From an uncultured Porphyromonadaceae bacterium (GTDB lineage Bacteria > Bacteroidota > Bacteroidia > Bacteroidales > Muribaculaceae): 38,530 nt of DNA. Positions 1 to 7,139 of the stretch are shown piece after piece (position 1 is the stretch's first letter; every line of letters begins with the position of its first letter). The stretch lies in assembly GCA_937901905.1 (NCBI GenBank), contig CALDIF010000053.1:1-38530 (forward strand), given 5' to 3'. Both the position numbers and the translations under genes were made by a program. Under the pieces are notes generated by a model that worked only from the letters and a program-made list of their open reading frames with translations, searched no databases and was not told where the DNA came from.

Positions 1-292
1 GAACGGTACCTGGTTTGAACTGTGTCTTGGCGGAATTGCGTCTTCCGTCTTCACTCATCCACTCATCTTGGTTGCGACCTTTGTTGCGTGGACGATGCCC
101 TTTGGTAAATTGACCAATCTTGCTACGCTCTACCATAAATTCCTTTGACTTGCGTAAACCGAGGGCAAAGGCTTTCATCTGTACACTGCGAGGTGAATGG
201 TGAACCCATTCTGCTATGTCTGCACAGGTTCTTGTTGCATAGTGCTTGATGAGGAAAGAAACCTCATAATCTGTCCATCTTCTCATGCTCAT
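1..292 (-). CDS. Phage HNH-type endonuclease-like protein, truncated by the window edge
   Basis: The frame starts with MSMRRWTDYEVSFLIKHY at 292 and is still open at base 1, so only about 97 N-terminal residues are present. The first 45 residues resemble a Myb/SANT-like helix-turn-helix (WTDYEV..LI..Y, then RTCADIAEWV). Then come GQFTKGHRPRNKG and TQFKPGT, the repeated F-K-x-G-x-x-P-x-N-K-G type of motif seen in phage HNH endonucleases just before the catalytic HNH segment. The catalytic part would lie outside the window. A second ATG lies at 286. The start overlaps the end of the upstream 54-residue protein in another frame. The function is inferred from motifs only; a non-nuclease DNA-binding protein is possible. 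Confidence 0.5.
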   Translation of the reverse strand, partial: MSMRRWTDYEVSFLIKHYATRTCADIAEWVHHSPRSVQMKAFALGLRKSKEFMVERSKIGQFTKGHRPRNKGRNQDEWMSEDGRRNSAKTQFKPGTV

Positions 293-428
293 GATCGACG
301 TGCTCGTTAAGCAGTTGGTTGATGTACTCGACTGATAGTCCTGTCTCTTCTGCGACCTCTTTAAGGCTGTGACCTTGCGCAAGCAAGTCTATCACATGGT
401 CGCGTTCCTGTTCTCTTTCGTAGTTCAT
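264..428 (-). CDS. Small helix-turn-helix protein, 54 aa
   Basis: A 54-residue protein beginning MNYEREQERDHVIDLLAQGH. The segment GHSLKEVAEETGLSVEYINQLL fits a helix-turn-helix of the kind found in small phage regulators and in the N-terminal part of terminase-small-like proteins. It is preceded by the recurring phage leader box (438-455) at the spacing used by other genes here, which supports the start. Its end overlaps the HNH-like gene by 29 bases, so the two are probably co-transcribed. The exact role is unknown. Confidence 0.5.
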   Translation of the reverse strand: MNYEREQERDHVIDLLAQGHSLKEVAEETGLSVEYINQLLNEHVDHEHEKMDRL

Positions 429-437
429 TGTTTTTGT

Positions 438-545
438 GAATTAAATGTTTGACTTATTTGCAATTTTTACACTGTAAAGTTAGTCATTTTCAGCGAGATA
501 GAGAAATTAATGAGTCTCTATTTTTTGCGTCCAACTCTATTTAAC
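438..545 (-). promoter_or_regulatory. Composite phage promoter element, copy A
   Basis: Read on the minus strand, this copy has a distal GTTAAATAGAGTT box (533-545), a second related box (about 513-525), the palindrome TTTACAGTGTAAA (466-478) preceded by TAAC (a weak TAnnTTTG-like -7 element), and the leader box AAGTCAAACATTTAATTC (438-455) just upstream of the ATG at 428. The same arrangement with the same spacing occurs at 3717-3822 and 10280-10400. Its role as promoter and operator is inferred from repetition and from its position ahead of gene starts. Confidence 0.6.
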
Positions 546-556
546 TTTTGCAGGTT

Positions 557-727
557 CTACACCGGGCATGGCGGAAACCATTCCGTCAGTTCCCTTTCGT
601 GATACCATTGTTCTCCGATTTTGTAGATGGGCAGCTTGTTGATGTTGATGCCGACGCGCTCGATCGTCGCCTCCTTGCCGTCAAGGATTACTCTCTCCCC
701 GGCCTTGTACTTGTGGTTCGTCTCCAT
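557..727 (-). CDS. Small conserved-looking phage protein, 56 aa
   Basis: METNHKYKAGERVILDGKEA begins a 56-residue basic protein. The pattern of KAGERVILDGKEATIERV and YKIGEQWYHERELTEW suggests a small beta-rich fold of the KOW/SH3-like or PDZ-like kind (a 'transport of water, pipe' type short phage barrel), but no family is recognised. The start at 727 was chosen because residues upstream in this frame are low complexity and lie inside the neighbouring gene. It overlaps the 90-residue membrane protein by 47 bases, a compact phage-style arrangement. Confidence 0.45.
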   Translation of the reverse strand: METNHKYKAGERVILDGKEATIERVGININKLPIYKIGEQWYHERELTEWFPPCPV

Positions 728-953
728 CGGTTTTCGGCTTTCGTGTGAATATTCGCTTGATGAGGTACACCAGCAGGTAGGCAATGGCGTAGAGCCATAT
801 GGCGAATGATGCCAACACAAAGAACAGGAGGACAGTCATACGGATGCGTTCAAGTTGCTGCTCTTCCATGAGGTCGTCCCAAATGGACGTGGCTACAAAG
901 GCGTTGATGAGAACGCCCACGGCATAAATGATGAGGAATGTTGTCGTAGTCAT
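681..953 (-). CDS. Small membrane protein with two transmembrane helices, 90 aa
   Basis: Starts MTTTTFLIIYAVGVLINAFV. Two hydrophobic segments are visible, roughly residues 4-22 and 40-66, the second long enough to cross the membrane and followed by a basic KRIFTRKPK tail, so the C-terminus is probably cytoplasmic. The start codon overlaps the stop of the upstream 54-residue protein as ATGA, which supports translational coupling. The function is unknown; small phage membrane proteins of this kind may act in superinfection exclusion or lysis, but nothing here proves that. Confidence 0.5.
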   Translation of the reverse strand: MTTTTFLIIYAVGVLINAFVATSIWDDLMEEQQLERIRMTVLLFFVLASFAIWLYAIAYLLVYLIKRIFTRKPKTDGDEPQVQGRGESNP

Positions 954-1114
954 AGCAGATACATGATTAGTTTGTAAATTCCGTAGATTATGCCGACCAT
1001 AATGGCGGCGCTCAATATCACAGCAAAGCAGCAACCATAGGCTGCATACTCAGCAACAGGATCCACCTCTTTAGGTGTATCGTCAAATGGATATATTGTC
1101 GGTTTCTCTTCCAT
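950..1114 (-). CDS. Small single-pass membrane protein, 54 aa
   Basis: A 54-residue protein starting MEEKPTIYPFDDTPKEVDPV. An acidic N-terminal half is followed by one hydrophobic helix (about residues 28-50, with CCFAVILSAAIMVGIIYGIY). Its stop overlaps the start of the next membrane protein as ATGA, and its start lies within the end of the upstream 106-residue gene. This tight coupling of two small membrane proteins is the main evidence that both are real. No family is recognised. Confidence 0.4.
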   Translation of the reverse strand: MEEKPTIYPFDDTPKEVDPVAEYAAYGCCFAVILSAAIMVGIIYGIYKLIMYLL

Positions 1115-1403
1115 AATCGTTGTTTTTGTCAGTTCTCAATTCGGTGATGGTCGCATCGGCGAGTTCCCTTGCTTTGCGAGCGATGGTTTTCGGAGATGCT
1201 TGTAGCTTACCGAGCACAACGCTTCGGCGGTCTTGCGCTACGAGGTAGCGGGTCAACTCCCAGCGGCGTTGCTCCCACTTCTCGTCCTCAATTTCCTCCT
1301 TGCTCTTGATAGGGTGGATTTCCAGACGACCCTCGCTCGGATGCGGCAACGGCAACGGCGTGGGCTCTCGCCTGGCTCTTTTGAAAAATCTCTTGAAATT
1401 CAT
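1083..1403 (-). CDS. Hypothetical phage protein, 106 aa, charged
   Basis: The likely start is MNFKRFFKRARREPTPLPLP at 1403; the residues upstream in frame are Ser/Thr-rich and overlap the preceding gene. The protein has a basic N-terminus, a proline-rich linker, then an acidic-basic helical segment (KSKEEIEDEKWEQRRWELTR) and a helical C-terminus (SPKTIARKARELADATITEL). It is probably a helical accessory protein. No family is recognised. It sits between the winged-helix-like gene and the small membrane proteins in the same direction. Confidence 0.4.
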   Translation of the reverse strand: MNFKRFFKRARREPTPLPLPHPSEGRLEIHPIKSKEEIEDEKWEQRRWELTRYLVAQDRRSVVLGKLQASPKTIARKARELADATITELRTDKNNDYGRETDNISI

Positions 1404-1413
1404 AATCGTGCTG

Positions 1414-1761
1414 TTAGATGTTGTACTTGATGTATCGTTGCTGCTTGAGAGCCTCAATGACTTCCTGTATGGCTTCAACGCGACCCTCAAGGGAGTTGAT
1501 TGTATCCGTTATCTCGGCTTCATTAGAAGCCACGAAATAGCCTTTGCCACAAGCGGCAAGACACGAGATAATGTCGTTGGTGCGTATATGGTTTACGACC
1601 TTGCGGACAGTGTATGAGTTGCAGGACTGGTAGCCCTGTCTCCTTACCGCTGCGGCAATCATAAAACTTGTTATCGGTCTGCCGTGCGCCTCACGGATTA
1701 GACCTACAACGAGAGGGAGTATTGTCCCCCTCTCGAAATCGTTAAGTCTGTCGCTGCTCAT
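1414..1761 (-). CDS. Hypothetical winged-helix-like phage protein, 115 aa
   Basis: MSSDRLNDFERGTILPLVVG starts a 115-residue protein. Residues 20-85 (LIREAHGRPITSFMIAAAVR, then SYTVRKVVNHIRTNDIISCL and GKGYFVAS) have the helix-helix-helix-strand pattern of a winged-helix domain ending in a G-Y-F wing, as in many phage and mobile-element regulators. A coiled-coil-like tail (EGRVEAIQEVIEALKQQ) may dimerise it. Its start codon shares one base with the stop of the ParB-like gene (TAATG), so it is translationally coupled to it. The DNA target is unknown. Confidence 0.5.
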   Translation of the reverse strand: MSSDRLNDFERGTILPLVVGLIREAHGRPITSFMIAAAVRRQGYQSCNSYTVRKVVNHIRTNDIISCLAACGKGYFVASNEAEITDTINSLEGRVEAIQEVIEALKQQRYIKYNI

Positions 1762-3710
1762 TAGGACTCCATCTTTGTGCCGTCGGTGTTGTAGCCGAGG
1801 GCGGTTAGTCGCTCTTCAATCTTCGTTTGCTTCTTGGCAAGTTTCGCAGCCATGTCGGTCACAACCTCCTCAGTTGCCTCTTTCGCCCACTCGTCGAGGA
1901 GCAGACGTTGGCACTCTTGCAGGTCGGCATTATACTCCACTCCAGTGCTGCCCAGTTCCTCACGAATGAAGTCACGGCAGATTTGGTGAACCTGCTCGGT
2001 GTGGCTCTTTGCGTAGTCGAGTACTTTCGCATCGCTGCCGTAAACGGTGGTCACATCAAGGGCACTGCGGAACTTGTACGAGCACTTGCACAGTATCAGC
2101 GTCATCAGCACCAGACTCTCGGTCTGTGTCAGCGGCTCGGTGGGCAACTCGCCCGGCTCCATATTTTTCAGCAGGTCACGCAACTTGACAGCCGTGTTGC
2201 TGATGTTCTTGCGCTCGTTCTCTTTGTACTCGTTCACAAGGTTCATCGCCTCGACTTCCTCGCCGCTCTCCTCGGTGTTACTCTTCTTGAACTCGTAGTA
2301 GCGGACGTTTATCTCGGTGCCCCGGTAGCCGGTGTTAATACAGAGGCAACGGTAGACCTCGTTATTTGCGAGTTTCTCTTGAAGCCGCTCATCGTCCTCA
2401 CGGTAGTGCGAGAACCGCTCGAAGTAGTCTTCCTGCTTGGCTATCTTGTAGCCCTTGTCGCGCACATACTGGAGCAGAGGCTCGAAGTCGGCGCAGCGGT
2501 CAGCGTAGTAGCCCGGCTCGGCGACAATCAGCGTCTTGCCGGTTTCAAGGCTCTCGCCCTCCATGATGAGGGAGGAGGCGTTGTCGTCGATGAGTTGGTG
2601 CAGCCATGACGCGCGTTTGTTGTCCCATCGCTCTCGGTTGGTGCAGGTGGCGTCGTGAGGCTTCATTTCGTAGAACAGGCACCCCACGTTGGCGTTGTTG
2701 AACGGACACTTCTCGCAGGTGGTCTTGCATGACCCCTCAAAGGAACGGTGCCAGTCGGATCGCTCAATCTTCATGAACAGGTCATCGGTGAAGTCCTCTG
2801 CGTCCTGCTTGGTGATGGGGTCGGTGTCGTCGCCGACCTCCTCTTCCGTGTACTCATCCAAGAACTGCCGCTGCTCCTCTTCGGTGAGTTTGCAGATGTG
2901 CATGGCCGCCCCGATGTTCATCCACCCTTTGGTTACCCATGACTTCAATTCTGGCAGCAGGTTGTCAAGCTTGATGCGTTCCTGGATAAATCGCTTGGAC
3001 TTGCCGAAGCGGTCGGCGATCTGCTCAATGGTCTTGCCTGTCTTGAGCAGTTGCCCGAAGGCGAATGCCTCCTCCATCGGGTCAACGTCCTTGCGCTGGA
3101 GGTTCTCGGTAATCATCGCGTCGAGGGCTTCCTCGTCGGTCATCTCCCGCACGATGCAGGGGATTGCGGTGGGGTACTTGGTGCTTTGCTGCTGGTTGAG
3201 GCAATAGGCGCGGTAACGCCGCTCTCCCATGACGATTTCATACATTCCGTCTTTGGGACGGACGGTGATGGGCTGCAACAACCCATGTTGGCGAATGCTC
3301 GCTGCCAGTTCCTTGATGGCCTCCTCGTCAAAAGTCTTGCGAGGGTTCATCGGGCTGGGTTTGATTTCCCATGTGGGGAAGTTTTTCACTTCTTGCATAG
3401 TAGATGAATTAGATGTTTGACTTGCGGTTGCTGGCTCGTCGGTGCCATGCTCAGGCTCTTTGAGCTGGTCGCACATGGCGACGCGCCTGCCGGAGCGCAC
3501 AAGTTTCGGCAGGTACTCGTCAAGCGCATGAGCCGGAAAGGCTGCAACCTTTTCGCCTTTCCTATCGGTGATGATGATGCCCAGCAGGTCGGCGACAACC
3601 GCTGCGTCCTCGGCTATGGCTTCATAGAAGTTGCCGGAGCGAAAGAGCAGCAGCGTGTCGGGGTGCTTGGCCTTCATCTCATCGAACTGCTTTTTAATTT
3701 TTGCGTTCAT
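1761..3710 (-). CDS. ParB/RepB/Spo0J-family protein with an N-terminal MutS domain I
   Basis: 649 residues. Residues 1-87 align by eye with MutS domain I, the mismatch-recognition domain: AKHPDTLLLFRSGNFYEAI, AAFPAHALDEYLPKLVRSG and RVAMCDQLKEP match the MutS pattern, including the Phe-x-Glu mismatch-reading motif as F-Y-E (residues 28-30). Residues 105-230 are a ParB-type domain (NPRKTFDEEAIKELAASIR, GERRYRA, ENLQRKDV). A helix-turn-helix follows (EQIADRFGKSKRFIQERI). A Cys cluster near residues 330-365 (CKTTCEKC...C...C) suggests a zinc site. The C-terminal half is helical and charged. The linker around residues 97-104 is encoded by the recurring leader box, so an internal start at 3398 may give a 545-residue ParB-only form. 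It probably acts in replication, partition or DNA processing of the phage. Confidence 0.8.
   Translation of the reverse strand: MNAKIKKQFDEMKAKHPDTLLLFRSGNFYEAIAEDAAVVADLLGIIITDRKGEKVAAFPAHALDEYLPKLVRSGRRVAMCDQLKEPEHGTDEPATASQTSNSSTMQEVKNFPTWEIKPSPMNPRKTFDEEAIKELAASIRQHGLLQPITVRPKDGMYEIVMGERRYRAYCLNQQQSTKYPTAIPCIVREMTDEEALDAMITENLQRKDVDPMEEAFAFGQLLKTGKTIEQIADRFGKSKRFIQERIKLDNLLPELKSWVTKGWMNIGAAMHICKLTEEEQRQFLDEYTEEEVGDDTDPITKQDAEDFTDDLFMKIERSDWHRSFEGSCKTTCEKCPFNNANVGCLFYEMKPHDATCTNRERWDNKRASWLHQLIDDNASSLIMEGESLETGKTLIVAEPGYYADRCADFEPLLQYVRDKGYKIAKQEDYFERFSHYREDDERLQEKLANNEVYRCLCINTGYRGTEINVRYYEFKKSNTEESGEEVEAMNLVNEYKENERKNISNTAVKLRDLLKNMEPGELPTEPLTQTESLVLMTLILCKCSYKFRSALDVTTVYGSDAKVLDYAKSHTEQVHQICRDFIREELGSTGVEYNADLQECQRLLLDEWAKEATEEVVTDMAAKLAKKQTKIEERLTALGYNTDGTKMES
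3406..3423 (-). promoter_or_regulatory. Leader box inside the MutS/ParB reading frame
   Basis: The minus strand reads AAGTCAAACATCTAATTC followed by ATCTACTATG, one base different from the box found ahead of five other phage genes. Here it lies within the coding sequence and is read in frame as SQTSNSS, directly before an internal Met at 3398. It could serve as the translation initiation region of a ParB-only product, or be a fossil of the former gene boundary. Confidence 0.55.
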
Positions 3711-3716
3711 AATAGT

Positions 3717-3822
3717 GAATTAAATGTTTGACTTGTAATGAATTACACTGTAAAGTTAGCGATTTTACAACAAAGTCGGTTCTGTTTTTCGCCGTTTTTT
3801 CGTCCAGCAAACTCTATTTAAC
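3717..3822 (-). promoter_or_regulatory. Composite phage promoter element, copy B
   Basis: Minus-strand order: GTTAAATAGAGTT (3810-3822), a TCG-AAAAAACG region, the block TCGCTAACTTTACAGTGTAA (palindrome 3743-3753), then the leader box AAGTCAAACATTTAATTC (3717-3734) ahead of the ATG at 3710. The spacing between the palindrome and the distal box is 71 bp, as in copy C and within one base of copy A. It separates the DnaC-like gene from the MutS/ParB gene and probably drives the latter. Confidence 0.65.
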
Positions 3823-3832
3823 GTTTTGATTG

Positions 3833-4540
3833 TTAATTAGTTTGCGAATTAACGTTGGTTCTTGTTCGGAATGTATCAGCTGCGCCAAAGTTCAACACGC
3901 ACATCATTTCGTTGAAGCGGTCGGCTATGCGGTTGCCGTACTTCTCTCGTATCTCTTTCGGAGTGAGATTGGTCGTGATAACGGTGAAACGTTGCATATC
4001 GTAGCGATATTCGAGTAACTCTACAACCGGCGATATGATTGTGCCGAAGTTCATCTCTTCTGCCGGCTCTTTGCCCATATCCTCGATTGCGAGCAACGGT
4101 TCACGGCAGACATCATTGAACTTTTCCGGGTCGCGGTCTTTGTACAACTTTGCTATCTCTCGTGCGTCATAGACCTTGAGCCGTGTGCGGCGCTCAACGT
4201 ATGAGCACTCTTCAAGCAACGATATGGTCGAGCGTAGCGCATAGAGCAAAGTGGTTTTCCCATTGCCGTAGGTGCCGCACATCAGGACACCGAATTGCGA
4301 CATCTCGCCGGTCATGAAGTCGGCAAGGTGTGCGATGTGCTTGTTGATGTTTTCATCGTCAACGAAAGTACGTTGGCGGAACTTGACTTCTGCGATATAA
4401 GCCGACTTGATGAACGTGAATGCTTGCTCTCGTGTCATCGGCAGCTTAAAACGACGTGTCGTAGTCTTCCGTCCTAACAGCTGCTGTGTCAGTGCCTCTA
4501 CGCTGAACGTTGCCTTTTTGTCGAATGTTTTCAATTCCAT
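3833..4540 (-). CDS. DnaC-like helicase loader ATPase
   Basis: About 235 residues from MELKTFDKKATFSVEALTQQ (an in-frame ATG 12 codons earlier is also possible). A Walker A (GTYGNGKTTL), a Walker B (PLLAIEDMG) and a sensor-1-like segment (RFTVITTNLTPKEI) followed by YGNRIADRFNEM match DnaC/IstB-type AAA+ ATPases that load the replicative helicase. The N-terminal 80 residues would contact the helicase. Its start lies inside the end of the DnaD-like gene, an overlap of about 95 bases. Initiator, loader and partition-like genes are consecutive, which supports a phage replication module. Confidence 0.85.
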   Translation of the reverse strand: MELKTFDKKATFSVEALTQQLLGRKTTTRRFKLPMTREQAFTFIKSAYIAEVKFRQRTFVDDENINKHIAHLADFMTGEMSQFGVLMCGTYGNGKTTLLYALRSTISLLEECSYVERRTRLKVYDAREIAKLYKDRDPEKFNDVCREPLLAIEDMGKEPAEEMNFGTIISPVVELLEYRYDMQRFTVITTNLTPKEIREKYGNRIADRFNEMMCVLNFGAADTFRTRTNVNSQTN

Positions 4541-5312
4541 CGTGATTATTTGTTCTGTCGTCGTAATTGCCGTCAAGGACTTTCGGGAAATTGTTGGGCC
4601 TCATGAGCCATTCAAAGTTTGCTATGAAACCTTTGTTTCCTCCTCCGTTGAGAAACGATGACTTTGCGGCTTTGGAAATAACCTCGTAAACCGTGTCGAT
4701 ACCGTACTGCTGGATTCTCGCCCGGAGCATCGCTTTACGGCGGTCACCGATTTCCGTTCGGATTTTCGGGATTGCCCGACCTTCCATTGACTTGTTGAAA
4801 AATTCTTTTATCGAATTGAAATCGATTTTTTCGTCTGCCATGTCGCCTGCGTCAGCGCGAGCTGACGTAGAGGCTACGTTAGTAGACTCTATAATATTAT
4901 TCTTAACTTCTTTATTTCTTATAGTAGTGTTATTTGAATGTTGTTGGTGTGTTACCGGTGTGTTATCGGTGTGTTGTTCGGCAGGTTGAAAACCGAAATC
5001 GAACACTTGATAACTATCATATTTGCAAATGGTTATAATGGTATAATGGTGTGTTGTTTTGAGTGTTATTTCTTTGGTGTTAACAAGTCTTAATAATGAA
5101 GTGCGAATTTGCTGCTTTGTTCTGTTCAAATCTCGCATCAAAGTCGGTATGGAAGTGACTAATTCACCGCGTTTTACGACACCACCCTGCCATTTTCTGT
5201 CTTCATAGTTGGCCATCAGAAGCAGGTACAACCACATCTTGACCATCGCGTCATCGTGAAACCATTCCCAGTCAAGAAATTTGCGGAACAGTTTTATCCA
5301 ACTCTCGTTCAT
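4446..5312 (-). CDS. DnaD-like phage replication initiator
   Basis: 288 residues starting MNESWIKLFRKFLDWEWFHD. The N-terminal 110 residues form the winged-helix domain typical of phage replisome organisers (DDAMVKMWLYLLLMANYEDR, KRGELVTSIPTLMRDLNRTK, then a beta-wing around ITLKTTHHYTIITI). A low-complexity, polar linker follows (HQQHSNNTTIRNKEVKNN). The C-terminal domain ends in GGGNKGFIANFEWLMRPNNF and KVLDGNYDD, the usual DnaD/DnaB-C motif for DNA binding. About 40 extra residues after that motif overlap the DnaC-like gene. It would recruit the loader encoded immediately downstream. Confidence 0.75.
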   Translation of the reverse strand: MNESWIKLFRKFLDWEWFHDDAMVKMWLYLLLMANYEDRKWQGGVVKRGELVTSIPTLMRDLNRTKQQIRTSLLRLVNTKEITLKTTHHYTIITICKYDSYQVFDFGFQPAEQHTDNTPVTHQQHSNNTTIRNKEVKNNIIESTNVASTSARADAGDMADEKIDFNSIKEFFNKSMEGRAIPKIRTEIGDRRKAMLRARIQQYGIDTVYEVISKAAKSSFLNGGGNKGFIANFEWLMRPNNFPKVLDGNYDDRTNNHDGIENIRQKGNVQRRGTDTAAVRTEDYDTSF

Positions 5313-5315
5313 AGG

Positions 5316-5906
5316 TCATGTTTCCAAGATACGGACGCCATGGACGTGCAGCATCAGCTTGCGACGCAGCACATAGTCGGCCTCCTTGCGGGTTACTTCA
5401 CTCTTCACATCCTCAACGACCTCATAGCCCTCCTTGTCGAGGTAAACGAAGTCTGCCGTATAGACGGCGTTCTGCTCGATGCACACCTCCTTATAGACTG
5501 GATCTTCCTTTGTGATATAGCCAATGTCCTTTAGTCGCAGACCTTTGGACTTGCAGAACTCAATCGCTGCTTTCTTGGTGTCAAATGATGTGCCCGACCC
5601 TGGGTCGGTGAACACGAGCCACTGCTTGACGGTCTTGTGCTTGACAAAGACAGTCTCATACTTTGCTGGCAACAGTTCATACTCCACCTGACGGCGAAGC
5701 TGGCTAATCTCTCCGGCACGCTCAAGCATCTGCAACTCCAGCCAACGGTCGTATTCTTTCTTGCTATCGTACTTCTCTACGGAACCAAAGTCAATCCCAT
5801 GCTCTTGGCAGTAAAACTTTGCGTCGTGCTCGGTGCGGAAGCGGTGAGCCGTGCCGGGAATGACGTACAACTTTTGGTTGCCGAACTTAAATCGTTTCCA
5901 ACTCAT
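5316..5906 (-). CDS. DUF1064-family nuclease-like protein with an inserted, duplicated motif
   Basis: 196 residues. The DUF1064 core is split: YDSKKEYDRWLELQMLERAG with the following Q-VEYELLP (about residues 46-80), and ADFVYLDKEGYEVVEDVKSE with the helical end RRKLMLHVHGVRI (about 151-192). The D-(x)n-E-D-V-K pattern suggests a PD-(D/E)XK-like active site; this family is known from phages as endodeoxyribonuclease-like. Residues 15-43 and 98-129 look like two copies of one motif (P-G-T/S...F-x-T...A...C...G-I/L), which ordinary DUF1064 proteins (about 120 aa) lack. The start overlaps the helicase stop as ATGA. Confidence 0.65.
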   Translation of the reverse strand: MSWKRFKFGNQKLYVIPGTAHRFRTEHDAKFYCQEHGIDFGSVEKYDSKKEYDRWLELQMLERAGEISQLRRQVEYELLPAKYETVFVKHKTVKQWLVFTDPGSGTSFDTKKAAIEFCKSKGLRLKDIGYITKEDPVYKEVCIEQNAVYTADFVYLDKEGYEVVEDVKSEVTRKEADYVLRRKLMLHVHGVRILET

Positions 5907-7112
5907 TTGGTCATCATTATGTTGGTTAATTGTTTTCCGTTACTCGTAATAATCCAGCCGCCACGCTCGTCGTGGTCCAGCCACAAGTCCTCGACCTTGC
6001 CGAACTTGGTGACCGACCCGCAGAGGTCAACCACCCAGCCGTCTTTGTCGGGATAGGGTCTAATCGCACGCCCCACCATCTGGTAATAGAGGGCAAGCGA
6101 CATCGTAGGTCTCGCAAGAATGACCGTGTCGAGAGCAGGGTGGTCGAAGCCGGTAGTGAGAACGCCCACGTTGGCGACCACTTCTGTCTCTCCGCTCTTG
6201 AACCGCTCCAGTATGGCCTCACGCTCCTTCTTGGGCGTGGAGCCTGTTACCACCTCACAGAAGCCCATCAAGTCTTTCGGCAAGTCTTTCGGCATCTTCC
6301 ACGAAGCGGCAGAACACAAGTATTCCGTGGCGCATAGAGCCATTTTTAGGACGCATGACGCGCTTAACGATGTCGAGGGTGTACTCATACATACCGACAC
6401 GCTGAAACTCCTTGAAAAGGCTCTTATCATCGTAGTCGGCACCGGTGGAATTCACCTTCACCTTGTCGAGGTCTATGCGCATCATGTCAAAGTACCTCAA
6501 TTTCGCAAGGAAACCCGCTTCTAACAACGTTTTTATCTGGCAATGATAAAGTACCTGGTCGAACACTCTCGGGCGCGTCCTCGTCAAGAATTTGAGGATT
6601 GAGCCATATTTGGGCCACTTGCTGTTGATGGTCTTGGGGTCTATGGTCTGACCCAACCTGTAAGGTGTGGCGGTAAGTCCTATCACCTGCCGGCCATCGA
6701 CACGCTCGATGAACTCCTTGTACTGACCCTCACGAGGGTCGACCAAGTGACACTCGTCGATGAGTATCTTGTGGAAGCTGTCGAACTCGTCAATGTGGTT
6801 CATCAGCGACCCGATGGTGGCGAAAGTGATGCGGTTAATATCCTTGCGGTTGAGGCTCGCAGAATATATCGAGCAGTCCCATGCGCCGTAACTCACCAGC
6901 TTGGCATAATTCTGCTCAAGTATCTCTTTCGAGGGTTGCAACACAATCAGCGGCTCGTCTATCTTGCTGGCGATGTCGGCAATCACAAGCGATTTGCCGG
7001 CACCTGTCGGTAGAATGAGGATGCCGTTGTGATTGGCGGTCTTTTTGTTGTTGAAGAACTTGACCGCCGCGTCCGAGGCTTCTGCCTGGTAATCTCGTAG
7101 TGTATAAGTCAT
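5903..7112 (-). pseudogene. DEAD/DEAH-type superfamily 2 helicase, split by a frameshift
   Basis: The start is MTYTLRDYQAEASDAAVKFF at 7112, behind a leader box. Motif I (LPTGAGKS), motif II (IDECH), motif III (GLTATPYRL) and the start of the second RecA-like domain (HGILVFCRFVEDAERLAERL) are in the first frame, which stops at 6255. The rest (VVTGSTPKKEREAILERF, GVLTTGFDHPALDTVILARP and motif VI QMVGRAIRP) is in the next frame and ends at 5903. Removing one G from the GGG near 6264-6266 restores LDGFCEVV and a single protein of about 402 residues. It may be a sequencing or assembly indel, a real mutation, or less likely a programmed shift. It would unwind DNA during phage replication or recombination. 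Confidence 0.75.
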
Positions 7113-7120
7113 TAAAAGAT

Positions 7121-7139
7121 GAATTAAAATGTTTGACTT
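7121..7139 (-). promoter_or_regulatory. Leader box ahead of the helicase gene
   Basis: The minus strand reads AAGTCAAACATTTTAATTC, then ATCTTTTA and the ATG at 7112. It matches the box found before five other phage genes but has no TTACAGTGTAA palindrome upstream, so it is probably an AT-rich translation initiation leader rather than a full promoter. Confidence 0.5.

Noticed and set aside
1827..2609. A 260-codon plus-strand frame opposite the ParB-like gene
   Set aside because: It is the mirror of a GC-rich real gene; leucine- and valine-rich shadow frames like this are expected.
6255..6300. Programmed frameshift in the helicase
   Set aside because: No slippery heptamer of the usual kind and no following pseudoknot are visible; a simple one-base indel explains the data.
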